Shown: piece after piece, positions 46,429-55,322 of the stretch
Layout of the letters: the number at the start of each line of letters is the position of its first letter
Position numbering within the stretch: the stretch's first letter is position 1
Source of the DNA: Bryobacteraceae bacterium
GTDB taxonomy: Bacteria; Acidobacteriota; Terriglobia; Bryobacterales; Bryobacteraceae
NCBI GenBank assembly: GCA_030041985.1
Contig: JASIAM010000127.1
Coordinates: forward strand, 1 to 64,000
DNA: 64,000 nucleotides
Direction: 5' to 3'
Notes under the pieces: generated by a model
Databases searched by the model: none
What the model was told of the DNA's origin: nothing
Seen by the model: the letters and a program-made list of their open reading frames with translations, nothing else
Program-made: the position numbers and the translations under genes

Positions 46429-47757
46429 TCAGGCCTCCACCTCGGCTGCGGTTGCGGCCAGCCCCTCGCGAGCGGCCATTGCCTGTTCCGCTGTTTGGCT
46501 TCGTAGGAGGTCATCGGCGTAATGGTAATAGCGGCGGGAATGGCGGCCCCGTATGCGAATTTCCCGATCCGTCGTATGGTTCCAGGGAGTCAGGGTGACC
46601 AGCTTGCTGTTGAGCTTCTCGAAATACGGTGTGCCTTTGATAGGGTAGGACACCGTGGTAAAAAACACATCGGGGCGGCATTGTTTCACGTGTTCCGCCG
46701 TTGCTTCAATATCGCTCAGTTCCTCGCCCTCATAGCCCCACATGAAAAACATGCCGGTCTGGATTCCATTTTGCCGGCACAAATCCACGGCACGCCGCAC
46801 TTGTTCGACGGTGACGCCGCGTTGCATAGCATCTAGAATCCGTTGTGAGCCGCTTTCGGAGCCGATCCAAACGCGCAGGCAGCCCATTTCCGCCAAGGTC
46901 GCGGCGACCGGCGCATTCATGCGGTCCGCGCGCGTAATGCACTCGAACGGCAATCGGATGCCGCGCTTCCGCAACTCGCCGGCATAGGATTGAATCCAGC
47001 CAGGGTGAATGGTGAACACATCATCCGCCATCCACAGCATGTCGGGATGGTATTGGCTGGCGAGCCACTCCACTTCATCGGCCACCGAAGCCGGGGAGCG
47101 GCGGCGATGCGTCATGCCATAGACGGAATGGCTGCACCAGTTGCAACGGTACGGGCAACCACGCGCAGTAATCACGGAAATCGAGCCTTGGCCATGGTGC
47201 TCGCGCCAGGTTTTCAGGTACCTAGGGATATCGATATGCGCGCGATCGGGCCACGGCTGCGCATCCAGATTGTCAATCAGGCAGGCTGGGCCCGTACGAA
47301 CCACCTGGCCATTAGCTGCTCGAAACGCGAGGCCGGCAATCGATTCCGACAGCGCAAAATCGAAGTTCGAAGCGAGCAATTGCTCGAGCGCGGCCTCCCC
47401 TTCGCCGCATACGATCACATCCCCGTATGCCAGGTACTCATCGACGTAGTTAGCGGGCTCGGGTCCGCCGAAAATTACGCGCCAACCGGCCGCGCGCGCC
47501 CAGGTTGCGATCTCGATGGCGTTGCTTCTGGTCATCAGGTTGGCGTAGATGCCGATGACCGCGGGCGGTCCCTGCTCGATGATGCCGAACAGTTCCCGGC
47601 GCGAGCCAAAAGTGGAATCGTAGATCTCGACCGCAAAACCCTTGCCGCGGAGGTGCGAGGAAAGGTACAGGATGCCCAGGGGAGGGTAGGGCTTCATGAT
47701 CTCCTGCTCCTTCGCATCCTCGGTGAGGAAGTAACCATGCGTGAGCAGGAGCTTCAT
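46429..47757 (-). CDS. Radical SAM protein with N-terminal cobalamin-binding-like region
   Basis: 442 aa. ATG 47757 overlaps the preceding stop by one base (TGATG). N-terminal B12-like region: 'YPPLGILYLSSHLRGKGFAVEI', 'IGIYANLMTRSNA', 'VIFGGPEPANY', 'VIVCGEGEAAL'. The core has C201-x3-C205-x2-C208 ('CPYRCNWC') and 'MLWMADDVFTI' and 'VWIGSESGSQRILDAM'. It is clearly similar to the neighbouring protein at 47757-49130 and likely arose by duplication. The GGEGE-like acidic strand replaces a plain DxH motif. Confidence 0.88.
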   Translation of the reverse strand: MKLLLTHGYFLTEDAKEQEIMKPYPPLGILYLSSHLRGKGFAVEIYDSTFGSRRELFGIIEQGPPAVIGIYANLMTRSNAIEIATWARAAGWRVIFGGPEPANYVDEYLAYGDVIVCGEGEAALEQLLASNFDFALSESIAGLAFRAANGQVVRTGPACLIDNLDAQPWPDRAHIDIPRYLKTWREHHGQGSISVITARGCPYRCNWCSHSVYGMTHRRRSPASVADEVEWLASQYHPDMLWMADDVFTIHPGWIQSYAGELRKRGIRLPFECITRADRMNAPVAATLAEMGCLRVWIGSESGSQRILDAMQRGVTVEQVRRAVDLCRQNGIQTGMFFMWGYEGEELSDIEATAEHVKQCRPDVFFTTVSYPIKGTPYFEKLNSKLVTLTPWNHTTDREIRIRGRHSRRYYHYADDLLRSQTAEQAMAAREGLAATAAEVEA

Positions 47758-49130
47758 CAGGCCACCGCCAGGTTACGATCCGCGTCCGCGCGCAGCGCCT
47801 GCACTTGTGCCCAAGCCTCGCCAATGCCCGCGCCTCCACGAACTTCTATATGCAACGCCTGGGCCAACGCCCGGTAGAACTCGCTGCTGTAGGCGCCGCG
47901 AAACATCATCGCGATATCAGCGCTATCGGACCAATTCTGTTTCGGGCCTAGCTGCGATTCGACAATGCGGTATAGTTTGGTTCCCGGGAGCGGATAGGAA
48001 ACGGACACGCCGATGTCGTCGGGCGCGGCCTTCCGCACCATGGAAATGGTCTCCTCGATATCGCTCCAGTCCTCTCCTGGATATCCGAACTGCAGAAAGA
48101 AACAGGCGCGGATGCCATGCCGGGCCAGGTTCTCACGCGCCTGATAGATCTGTTCGGTGCGAATGCCCTTCTCCATCGCGTTCAGCACCCGCTGTGAGCC
48201 GGATTCGGCGCCCATCCACACTTCCTCGCATCCCGCGCGACGTAAAGCGGCAACCGTGCTGCGCGTCATGAGGTCGCACCGCGACTGCATCTTGAAAGGA
48301 ATTTGCGCGCCCAACTTGACCACCGCGCTGGCAAATTCCTCGGTCCATTGCGCGGATAAGGCGAAAATGTCGTCGGCGAACCAAATGCGATCCGGACGGT
48401 ACGTCTTTTTCAGATGCAGCATCTGTTCCGCGGTAGAGTGCGCCGTTTGCGCATGGTAGTGCTTGCCCCAGATTGGCCTCGCGCACCAGTTGCATTGATA
48501 AGGGCAGCCGCGGCTGGAGACGAGGTTGAACGTAAAATGCCCGTGCCGCTGGAGCCAGTGGCGCCGGTACGGCTCTATGTCGATAGCGTCCCAGGCCGGC
48601 CATGGTAACGCATCCAAATCCGCTCGGAGTTGGCGCGGGCAGTTCCTGCGGACGCTGTTTGTATCGCGCCAGGCAAGCCCGTCGATCGCCTCCCATGGCT
48701 TGTCCATCGCAAGTTCGAGAACGGTGGTTTCCGCCTCGCCCACGACCACCGACGAAAAACCGGCTTCGATGTATTGGTCAATATGATCGGACGCGTCCGA
48801 GCCATGCGCGGCCGCATCTATACCATGGCGGCGTGCTTCCGCCGCCATCCAATAAGCCAGTTCCCGATTGTGCGTCAGGCACATTTTCGAGAGGAAGTTG
48901 AAATCGTCTTCGCAAACCACCACCAGCCGCAGGCGATGCCGGCGCAGGGCTTCGCGAAAACCCTCCTGTGGCGAATCGAAGGTGGGATCGAACAGCGCTG
49001 TATCGATTCCAGCCTGGCGCAATACAGCTACCACGATCAGTGTTTCGAGCGGCGGATAGGGCTGCATCTTCTCGATCTGCTTGCGATCGGAGTAAAGGTG
49101 ATTGCTGTGCGTCACCAGGACATCGGCCAT
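47757..49130 (-). CDS. Radical SAM protein with N-terminal cobalamin-binding-like region
   Basis: 457 aa from ATG 49130, 5 bp after the preceding stop; the frame is open to 49205 but that part belongs to the other gene. N-terminal region: 'YPPLETLIVVAVLRQAGIDTAL', 'VVVCEDDFNFLSKMCLTHN', 'VVVGEAETTVLELA'. Core: C209-x3-C213-x2-C216 ('CPYQCNWC'), 'IWFADDIFAL', 'VWMGAESGSQRVLNAMEKGI'. The last feature (E-S-G-S-Q-R) is shared with the 46429-47757 protein and gives the SAM ribose contact. The product is unknown. Confidence 0.88.
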   Translation of the reverse strand: MADVLVTHSNHLYSDRKQIEKMQPYPPLETLIVVAVLRQAGIDTALFDPTFDSPQEGFREALRRHRLRLVVVCEDDFNFLSKMCLTHNRELAYWMAAEARRHGIDAAAHGSDASDHIDQYIEAGFSSVVVGEAETTVLELAMDKPWEAIDGLAWRDTNSVRRNCPRQLRADLDALPWPAWDAIDIEPYRRHWLQRHGHFTFNLVSSRGCPYQCNWCARPIWGKHYHAQTAHSTAEQMLHLKKTYRPDRIWFADDIFALSAQWTEEFASAVVKLGAQIPFKMQSRCDLMTRSTVAALRRAGCEEVWMGAESGSQRVLNAMEKGIRTEQIYQARENLARHGIRACFFLQFGYPGEDWSDIEETISMVRKAAPDDIGVSVSYPLPGTKLYRIVESQLGPKQNWSDSADIAMMFRGAYSSEFYRALAQALHIEVRGGAGIGEAWAQVQALRADADRNLAVA

Positions 49131-49135
49131 CGTTT

Positions 49136-50638
49136 CTAACTCGCCTTCGAAAACTGGTTGCTGAGCCTTTGGCCTGTGAGCAGCGACCGCCGCACTGCAA
49201 GCCACTTGCTCGCCATCGATAATCCCAACTCAAACGGCATGCCGAAAAAGGCATTGCGCAGACGCCAATCGAGAGGCTGCCGAACCAGCGTGAGCGCTTT
49301 TCGAAGTACCGCCGAGCGCGCTCTGTGCTGGGCCTTCTTCAAGCGGCCGTCGAGCAGGAAATAGGAAATGCTACGCCGCAGCCGGACAAACGCCGGACCT
49401 TCCATCCATGGCAATCGATTCAATCCAAGGTCCACTCCGGACCATTCCTCGAGGTTCGTGGGCTCGGCCATGCCGGCGGCGCGCAGTTCATCCCAAATCG
49501 GAATTCCCGGGTAGGCCGTAAACAGGTTCGGAGAAAACGTCACGTTGTCATACCTGGACGCAATCTCTCCCATGACACGCAGAGTTTCGCGGCGGTGCCG
49601 CTCCTGTTCCCCGGGGTAGCCGAAAATAAGGTTTAGGGTGACCCGGATCCCGGCACGCTGGCATTTGCGGGCGGCTTCGGCAATATCCGCGATATGCTGG
49701 TGCCGCTTGTTCATGGCGCGCAGCACCTCCGGCGAGGCGGACTCCGTACCGAAACCGATATGGCTTACGCCGCTTTCCCCCAGCATGTTCACGTCTTCAT
49801 CACTCATGCGGCACAGCAGATCGGTCGAAGCTTGAAAAGTCCAGCGGAAACGGACGCCCGACTCGCGAATGCCGTGCGCGATAGCTATGGCGCGTGACAC
49901 GTCGACTAGAAAATTCGAATCCACCAGTGCTACTTCCTCGAGCCGGTAGCGTTCGACCAGTGCGGTCATTTCGCTCACCACGCGGTCTGCCGGCAACGCA
50001 TTGAACCGGCGCTTGTAGAAAACCATGTCCGTGCAGTAATTGCACGCGTAGGGGCACCCTATGCTGGTGGCGTACGGTAACTTCCGAGAGCGGCCGGCAC
50101 GCGCATAAGAACCGAAAACGGCCAGTTCATATGCCGGCAGAGGCAGATCGCCGATCGGCGTAGCCGGACGGTCGGGGTTACGGACGATTTTGCCGGACCG
50201 CTTGAACCAACATCCCGCCACCAGGTCGAGAGGCCTGCCGTTCTCCAGGTTGCCGATAATCTCCAGTAGCGTCCGCTCCCCTTGGTGCCGCACTACGATA
50301 TCGACGTAATCCTCCCGCAGCGTTTGCTCGGAGGTCAGGCTAGGGTGCCAGCCGCCGAAAATGATCGGCACTTCCGGGCGAAGAGAGCGAACGTGGCGCG
50401 CGGCCTGGATGGCGTCGAGAATCATCGGCCCCGTCAGCAGCGATACGCCAAAGCAACGGACTCGCGGTAACTCTTCCGCGATCTGGTTCAGATAATCCGG
50501 TTCGACCGCACCATCCACAACCGTTACGCCATAACCCGCTTCGCGCAGCGAACCAGCCAGGCTAAGCAGCCCCAGCGGCGGCCCGAAGGTGGGACCAGCG
50601 TAAGGCGGAAGAAAGAGCAGAACGCCAGGCTTCAGCAT
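49136..50638 (-). CDS. Radical SAM protein with N-terminal cobalamin-binding-like region
   Basis: 500 aa from ATG 50638, overlapping the upstream gene by 7 bp. N-terminal region: 'FGPPLGLLSLAGSLREAGYGV', 'FGVSLLTGPMI', 'PIIFGGWHPSLTSEQ', 'VVRHQGERTLLEI'. Core: C195-x3-C199-x2-C202 ('CPYACNYC'), 'VALVDSNFLVD', 'IGFGTESASPEVLRAM'. A ~100-residue Arg/Lys-rich C-terminal region follows ('LDWRLRNAFFGMPFEL'), absent from the 46-49 kb pair. It closely resembles the next protein (50632-52134) and is its probable paralog. Confidence 0.88.
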   Translation of the reverse strand: MLKPGVLLFLPPYAGPTFGPPLGLLSLAGSLREAGYGVTVVDGAVEPDYLNQIAEELPRVRCFGVSLLTGPMILDAIQAARHVRSLRPEVPIIFGGWHPSLTSEQTLREDYVDIVVRHQGERTLLEIIGNLENGRPLDLVAGCWFKRSGKIVRNPDRPATPIGDLPLPAYELAVFGSYARAGRSRKLPYATSIGCPYACNYCTDMVFYKRRFNALPADRVVSEMTALVERYRLEEVALVDSNFLVDVSRAIAIAHGIRESGVRFRWTFQASTDLLCRMSDEDVNMLGESGVSHIGFGTESASPEVLRAMNKRHQHIADIAEAARKCQRAGIRVTLNLIFGYPGEQERHRRETLRVMGEIASRYDNVTFSPNLFTAYPGIPIWDELRAAGMAEPTNLEEWSGVDLGLNRLPWMEGPAFVRLRRSISYFLLDGRLKKAQHRARSAVLRKALTLVRQPLDWRLRNAFFGMPFELGLSMASKWLAVRRSLLTGQRLSNQFSKAS

Positions 50639-52134
50639 GTCACGGCCTCGGCTTCCAGCCGATGCGCGTCGACTTTGGATTTAGGGGGCTCCACAAAGCG
50701 GTTTGCGAAGTTCTTCAGCCAGATCTCCAGCGGCAGGCCGTAATAGTTGTGATCGAGCCGCCAGCGCGCGGGAACGCTGATCATCTCGTGGATCGCGCGC
50801 ACCCAGGCGGGTGTTCGCATCCGGCCAATCGGAATCCGGTGGAACGCCAAACGCAAATACTCGCGCATGGTTTGCACTTCCTGGTGCTTCCTGCCTTTGA
50901 GCCACGGCAGCGTCGTATAGCGCGGGAAAAAGTCCGCCCAGTCTTCCAAACTTCGCGGTACCTGAATCCCCAACTCGAACGCCTGCTGCATAACAGGCGA
51001 GCCGGGATACGGCGTGAAGATATTGGTCCAGAACTCCGCCCCTGGATAGCGGCGGCAGATGTCCATGATCAAAGCGATCGATTCGCGGCGTTCCTTTTCG
51101 CCCTCGCCCGGAAACCCGAAAATCATGTTGAACGAGGGGCGAATCCCGGCTTGCGTAAGCTTATCGGCGGCCGTATAAATGGTGTCGATCTTCTGGAACG
51201 TCTTGTTCATCAGCCGCAACACCGCGGGCGAGCCACTATCGGCGCCCTGAGAAACCTGGGAAAGCCCCGCGCGCCGTAGCAGCTTCAGTTCATCCACCGA
51301 GAAGCGGGAAACCAGGTTGGTAGAGGCTTGAATGCTCCAATCGAAACGCACGCCCCTGCGAACGATTCCCTCGGCGATTTCCAGCGCGCGATCATGATCG
51401 ACCAGGAAGTTGTCGTCTACCACCCACAACAGCGAAAGCCCGTACCGCGTTACCAAATCGGAGACTTCCTCCACCACCTGACCGGCTTCGAGCGCGTTCC
51501 ACTTTCTGCCGTAGACGCCATTGTTGGTGCAATAAGCGCAGTCGTAAGGACAGGCCAGACTGGAAGTGTACATCGCCCAACGGCGCCCGCAGACCCGCTC
51601 ATACGCGTCGAAATCGGCCAGGTGGTAGGCTTTTGGGGGGAGTTCGCGAATTGGTTTCAACGGGCGCGGTGGATTGAAGCGTAGACGGCCATCCACCTTA
51701 TATGCAGCGCCCGCGACTCCTTCGAACGATTCGCCCGCTTCAATCTTTTGCACAATCTCGAGTAGTGCGTCCTCGCCTTGACCTTTCACGATCACGTCCA
51801 CAAAAGCGGCCGCAAGCGTCTGGTCGGGAAGCAGGGAAGGGTGCCAGCCGCCCAGGATCACAGGTTTCTCGGGATAAATCTCCTTCGCCACGCGTCCGAT
51901 TTCGACTGTTTCCCGGATCATCGGGCCTGTGACCAGCGAGATTGCCAGGCACAAGGCATCGCGAAGCTCTTCGATCACGCGCTTACGAAAATTCGGCGTG
52001 ATCGTCGAATCGATAATCGTGGCCTGATAACCGGCGCGCAACAACGGAGTGGATACCGCGAGAATACCGAGCGGAGCGGTGGCCTCCTGGCTCGAAAAGG
52101 CCGGAAAAAAGAACACGATCTTTTTCGAATGCAT
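50632..52134 (-). CDS. Radical SAM protein with N-terminal cobalamin-binding-like region (first gene of the operon)
   Basis: 500 aa from ATG 52134 (TTG at 52137 precedes it; GAGAG lies just upstream). N-terminal region: 'TAPLGILAVSTPLLRAGYQAT', 'LAISLVTGPMIRETVEI', 'PVILGGWHPSLLPDQTL', 'VIVKGQGEDALLEI'. Core: C195-x3-C199-x2-C202 ('CPYDCAYC'), 'LLWVVDDNFLVD', 'VSQGADSGSPAVLRLMNK'. The C-terminal 'WRLDHNYYGLPLEIWLKN' corresponds to 'WRLRNAFFGMPFEL' in the next protein. It probably shares a promoter region with the divergent sugar transferase gene. Confidence 0.88.
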   Translation of the reverse strand: MHSKKIVFFFPAFSSQEATAPLGILAVSTPLLRAGYQATIIDSTITPNFRKRVIEELRDALCLAISLVTGPMIRETVEIGRVAKEIYPEKPVILGGWHPSLLPDQTLAAAFVDVIVKGQGEDALLEIVQKIEAGESFEGVAGAAYKVDGRLRFNPPRPLKPIRELPPKAYHLADFDAYERVCGRRWAMYTSSLACPYDCAYCTNNGVYGRKWNALEAGQVVEEVSDLVTRYGLSLLWVVDDNFLVDHDRALEIAEGIVRRGVRFDWSIQASTNLVSRFSVDELKLLRRAGLSQVSQGADSGSPAVLRLMNKTFQKIDTIYTAADKLTQAGIRPSFNMIFGFPGEGEKERRESIALIMDICRRYPGAEFWTNIFTPYPGSPVMQQAFELGIQVPRSLEDWADFFPRYTTLPWLKGRKHQEVQTMREYLRLAFHRIPIGRMRTPAWVRAIHEMISVPARWRLDHNYYGLPLEIWLKNFANRFVEPPKSKVDAHRLEAEAVTC

Positions 52135-52157
52135 CAACTGCTCTCAAAGTTAGGACA

Positions 52158-52886
52158 ATGCAAAATCGGCTGCGGAACAGGCCGTCACGCGTTCTGTCTG
52201 CGTCCAGGCTCTGTCTTACTTATTTGGCCTCTACATACACACCCGAACTGGTCGCGTGGCGCTGCCGCCCGCAAAGCCGGCCGTTGACATGGATCCATTC
52301 GCTGGAACCCGTGCTGGCCGCGGCTTTACTGATCGCCCTCGCACCGGTTCTGCTTATCATCGCAGCGGTGATAGCGGTGTTGGCGCGCCGGTCACCTCTG
52401 GTGTGGCACGCGCGTGTGGGCTGGTACGGCGCCTCGCTTCCGATCCTGAAGTTTCGAACCATGTGGCCACGAGAGCGCCCCCGTTCGTCCCTGTTCACTG
52501 TCGAGCAAGTGAAAGACTATGTTCCCCAGTGGAAAACCGAACCGGACCCGCGCGTGACCAGCCGCTTCGCCCGGTGGTGCCGCCGGCATTCGCTGGATGA
52601 ACTCCCGCAGCTTTATCACGTGGTGCGCGGCGAGATGTCGTTCATCGGGCCGCGCCCCATCACGCGCGCGGAACTGGATGAGTATTACGGGGCCAGCGCG
52701 GACGAGGTGTTGTCGCTGCGGCCCGGCCTGGCGGGCCTGTGGCAGGTGTGCGGCCGTAATCACCTGACGTATGCGAAGCGGCGCAGGCTCGATCTGTTTC
52801 TCGTACGCCGCATGTCGGCCGGACTCTATTTCCGCATTCTCTGGCGGGCTGCCTGGAAGGTGATCAGTGGGAGCGGCGCTTACTAG
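52158..52886 (+). CDS. Bacterial sugar transferase (undecaprenyl-phosphate sugar phosphotransferase-like)
   Basis: 242 aa with ATG 52158 as start; an in-frame TTG 52284 gives a start that aligns better with this family, and the divergent neighbour begins only 23 bp away, so the shorter form is quite possible. One membrane helix ('LAAALLIALAPVLLIIAAVIAVL') is followed by the conserved cytoplasmic domain: 'LPILKFRTMW', 'RWCRRHSLDELPQLYHVVRGEMSFIGPRP' (here given in parts: 'SLDELPQLYHVV', 'GEMSFIGPRP') and 'LRPGLAGLWQVCGRN'. It loads the first sugar phosphate on the lipid carrier and starts EPS repeat-unit synthesis. Confidence 0.88.
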   Translation: MQNRLRNRPSRVLSASRLCLTYLASTYTPELVAWRCRPQSRPLTWIHSLEPVLAAALLIALAPVLLIIAAVIAVLARRSPLVWHARVGWYGASLPILKFRTMWPRERPRSSLFTVEQVKDYVPQWKTEPDPRVTSRFARWCRRHSLDELPQLYHVVRGEMSFIGPRPITRAELDEYYGASADEVLSLRPGLAGLWQVCGRNHLTYAKRRRLDLFLVRRMSAGLYFRILWRAAWKVISGSGAY

Positions 52887-54159
52887 ATCGAGCACGGCGC
52901 CTCTCGCTGCTGCGGCCCTGTCGCAAAACTCGATCGGGATCAATTTACCCTTCTGCCTGACCTTCCTCGCTGCCGCCTCCATTCTTTTTTCCATCGCCGT
53001 CTCGCAGATTGCCATGGCATTGGCGCTGGTAGCCCTGCTCCTCTCGCGCGAGCGGCTGTGTCTGCCGCCGTTGAAAGCTCCGTTCGTAGCGATCTTCGTG
53101 ACAATCCTGGTGCCACTGATGCTTTCAGGCGATCCTGTCCATGGGCTACCACAGGTCCGCAAGCTATACGTGTTTACAATTCTGGTACTCATCGTCAACA
53201 CATTCCGCAGTTTCGAGCAGATTCGCGCGTTGCTTCTGACTTGGGCGGCCATCGCCAGCGCTTCTGCCCTAAGCGGCGTTGCCCAATACCTTGCCCGGCG
53301 CCAAGCAGGGTTTCTCGAGCATGCCGACAAGCTCGAACACGCCAGCTACTACGACTATTTCCTCGATAATCGTATCCATGGTTTGGCCGGACACTGGATG
53401 ACCTTCGGCGGCCTCCAGATGATCGTGCTGGTCTGGCTTGCGTCGGCGGCTCTGTTTGCCCCAACCCGCCGCACCCGGGTTCTAGCGGCGCTATTCCTTC
53501 CCCTCATTGGCGTCTCGCTGGTACTGGGGCTTACTCGCGGCGTGTTTTTGTTCGGTGCGCCAGCCGGCCTATTCTATCTGCTGTGGCGCAAGCAGCGGAT
53601 GGCCGTGCTGTTACTGCCGGTAGCCGCCGCGTTGCTCTGTCTTGCCGCGCCTTTTCAGGTGCGGGACCGCTTTCTTTCGGTGATCCGGCCCCACGCGGAC
53701 TTCGATTCCAATGCCCGCCGCATGGTCATGCTGCGCACCGGCTGGCAAATGGTGAATGCGCACCCCTGGTTCGGACTTGGGCCGGAGCAGATCGCCGTTC
53801 AGTTTGACCGCTACGTGCCGCGCGATATCCCGCGCCCATTGCCCAAAGGCTGGTACGGCCACCTGCACAACATCTATTTGCAATATGCGGCCGAGCGGGG
53901 GATTCCGGGCCTGCTAGCAGTTCTTTGGTTTGTAATCAAGCCGCTGGCCGATTTTTCTCGTGCGCTGAGGTCACATCGTGCGCTTCCCCAAATCACGTTT
54001 GTGCTGCATGCAGCCACCGCGGTAACGCTCGCTGTACTGGCGGAGGGCCTCGTGGAGCATAACCTCGGGGATAGCGAGGTCTTGACCATATATCTCACGT
54101 CGATCGGTTTGGGCTATGCGGCGCTCCGCTGTTGCAGGGAAGCCATGCCATGCGTGTAG
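52867..54159 (+). CDS. O-antigen ligase/polymerase-like membrane protein
   Basis: 430 aa from GTG 52867, overlapping the sugar transferase by 20 bp. About ten membrane helices and a large periplasmic loop near residues 270-340. The Wzy_C-like region contains 'MLRTGWQMVNAHPWFGLGPEQI' and 'HLHNIYLQYAAERGIPGLLAV', the conserved His and Arg-rich features of O-antigen ligases/polymerases. It is likely to polymerise or ligate the exopolysaccharide. The next gene's ATG lies 10 bp inside its end. A second protein of the type is at 59186-60583; no flippase gene is visible. Confidence 0.82.
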   Translation: MGAALTRSSTAPLAAAALSQNSIGINLPFCLTFLAAASILFSIAVSQIAMALALVALLLSRERLCLPPLKAPFVAIFVTILVPLMLSGDPVHGLPQVRKLYVFTILVLIVNTFRSFEQIRALLLTWAAIASASALSGVAQYLARRQAGFLEHADKLEHASYYDYFLDNRIHGLAGHWMTFGGLQMIVLVWLASAALFAPTRRTRVLAALFLPLIGVSLVLGLTRGVFLFGAPAGLFYLLWRKQRMAVLLLPVAAALLCLAAPFQVRDRFLSVIRPHADFDSNARRMVMLRTGWQMVNAHPWFGLGPEQIAVQFDRYVPRDIPRPLPKGWYGHLHNIYLQYAAERGIPGLLAVLWFVIKPLADFSRALRSHRALPQITFVLHAATAVTLAVLAEGLVEHNLGDSEVLTIYLTSIGLGYAALRCCREAMPCV

Positions 54160-55256
54160 CAATTGTTCACTATTGGCTGCTGGGCGCGCGCGGCGGCGAA
54201 CGCGTCGTTGAGGCGATTTGCCGTCTGTTCCCACAGGCGGACATCTTCACCCTGTTCTATGAACCGGACCTCATTCGTTCCCGAAAAGTCTATGCGTCAT
54301 TTCTAAACCCGCTGCGAAAGTTCCACCGGGGCCTGCTGCCGCTGATGCCCTTAGCGCTCGAGTCCTTCGACCTGCGCGACTACGATCTGGTGATCAGCAG
54401 CGAATCCGGACCTGCCAAAGGGGTGCTCACACCATCTGCTGCGCGGCACATTTGTTATTGCCACACGCCCATGCGTTATCTGTGGGAACTGTACCCGGCT
54501 TACCGGAACGAGTTCACCAGTGGCCCTCTTAGCCGCGCGTTGCTGCCGGTATTTGCGCATTATCTTCGCACATGGGACGTGGCGACGTCGTATCGCGTGG
54601 ATTCTTTTCTGGCCAATAGCCGCAACGTGCGCCGCCGCATTTGGAAAACCTATCGCCGCCGCAGTACTGTCTGTTACCCGCCCGTCGCGGTCGAAAGCTT
54701 TTACTCGAAAACTTCTATGGATTACTTCCTGATTGTTTCCGAGTTAGTTGCCTACAAACGGCTCGACTATGCGGTGCGCCTTTGTGCCGAGAAGGGCTAC
54801 GCACTGAAGGTTGTCGGAGACGGCCCGGCGTACCGCTTATTGAAACGGCTTGCCGGGCATACCGTGGAGTTTTGCGGCCGTGTATCCGATTCTGACCTGC
54901 GGTCGCTCTACGCCAGCGCAGCCGCGTTTCTCATGCCGGGCGAAGAGGATTTCGGAATCGGCATGGTGGAAGCATTAGCTAGCGGGAAACCGGTGATCGC
55001 TTTAGGCCGGGGCGGAGCGCGCGAGATTGTAACCGAAGGCTGCGGCATTCTCTTTCCCCAACCGACGCAGGAGTGCCTCGGCGATGCAATGCGCCGCTTT
55101 GAGCACTTTCGTGACCAGTTCGATCCGTCACACCTCCAGCAACGCGCGGCGGAATTCTCCGAAGATCGCTTTCGAACTCTTTTTTTGCAAGCTGTTTTCA
55201 GACAGAAAGCACTTTCTAACGTGTGTCTGGAAGCGGCGCCGGTCCCCTCGATATGA
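54150..55256 (+). CDS. Glycosyltransferase family 4 (WbaZ/mannosyltransferase-like)
   Basis: 368 aa from ATG 54150, overlapping the ligase stop by 10 bp. 'VAIVHYWLLGARGGERVVEAI' is the N-terminal motif of a group of GT4 mannosyltransferase-like enzymes, with 'HICYCHTPMRYLWELYPAYR' in the middle. The C-lobe has 'LIVSELVAYKRLDYAV' and 'MPGEEDFGIGMVEALASGKPVIA' (E-x7-E nucleotide-sugar-binding motif). It adds a sugar, probably mannose or a similar hexose, to the lipid-linked chain. The sugar is inferred. Confidence 0.87.
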   Translation: MRVAIVHYWLLGARGGERVVEAICRLFPQADIFTLFYEPDLIRSRKVYASFLNPLRKFHRGLLPLMPLALESFDLRDYDLVISSESGPAKGVLTPSAARHICYCHTPMRYLWELYPAYRNEFTSGPLSRALLPVFAHYLRTWDVATSYRVDSFLANSRNVRRRIWKTYRRRSTVCYPPVAVESFYSKTSMDYFLIVSELVAYKRLDYAVRLCAEKGYALKVVGDGPAYRLLKRLAGHTVEFCGRVSDSDLRSLYASAAAFLMPGEEDFGIGMVEALASGKPVIALGRGGAREIVTEGCGILFPQPTQECLGDAMRRFEHFRDQFDPSHLQQRAAEFSEDRFRTLFLQAVFRQKALSNVCLEAAPVPSI

Positions 55257-55322
55257 TCTCGGGCACAAAAATTTTACATCGGTGCAACAACTTCCCTTAG
55301 ATGCGGAGATTACCATCCGCTC

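Noticed and set aside
40616-52134. Radical SAM operon as a known RiPP cluster
   Set aside because: Only one SPASM protein, no precursor peptide and no transporter or peptidase; five of six radical SAM genes are of the B12 type.
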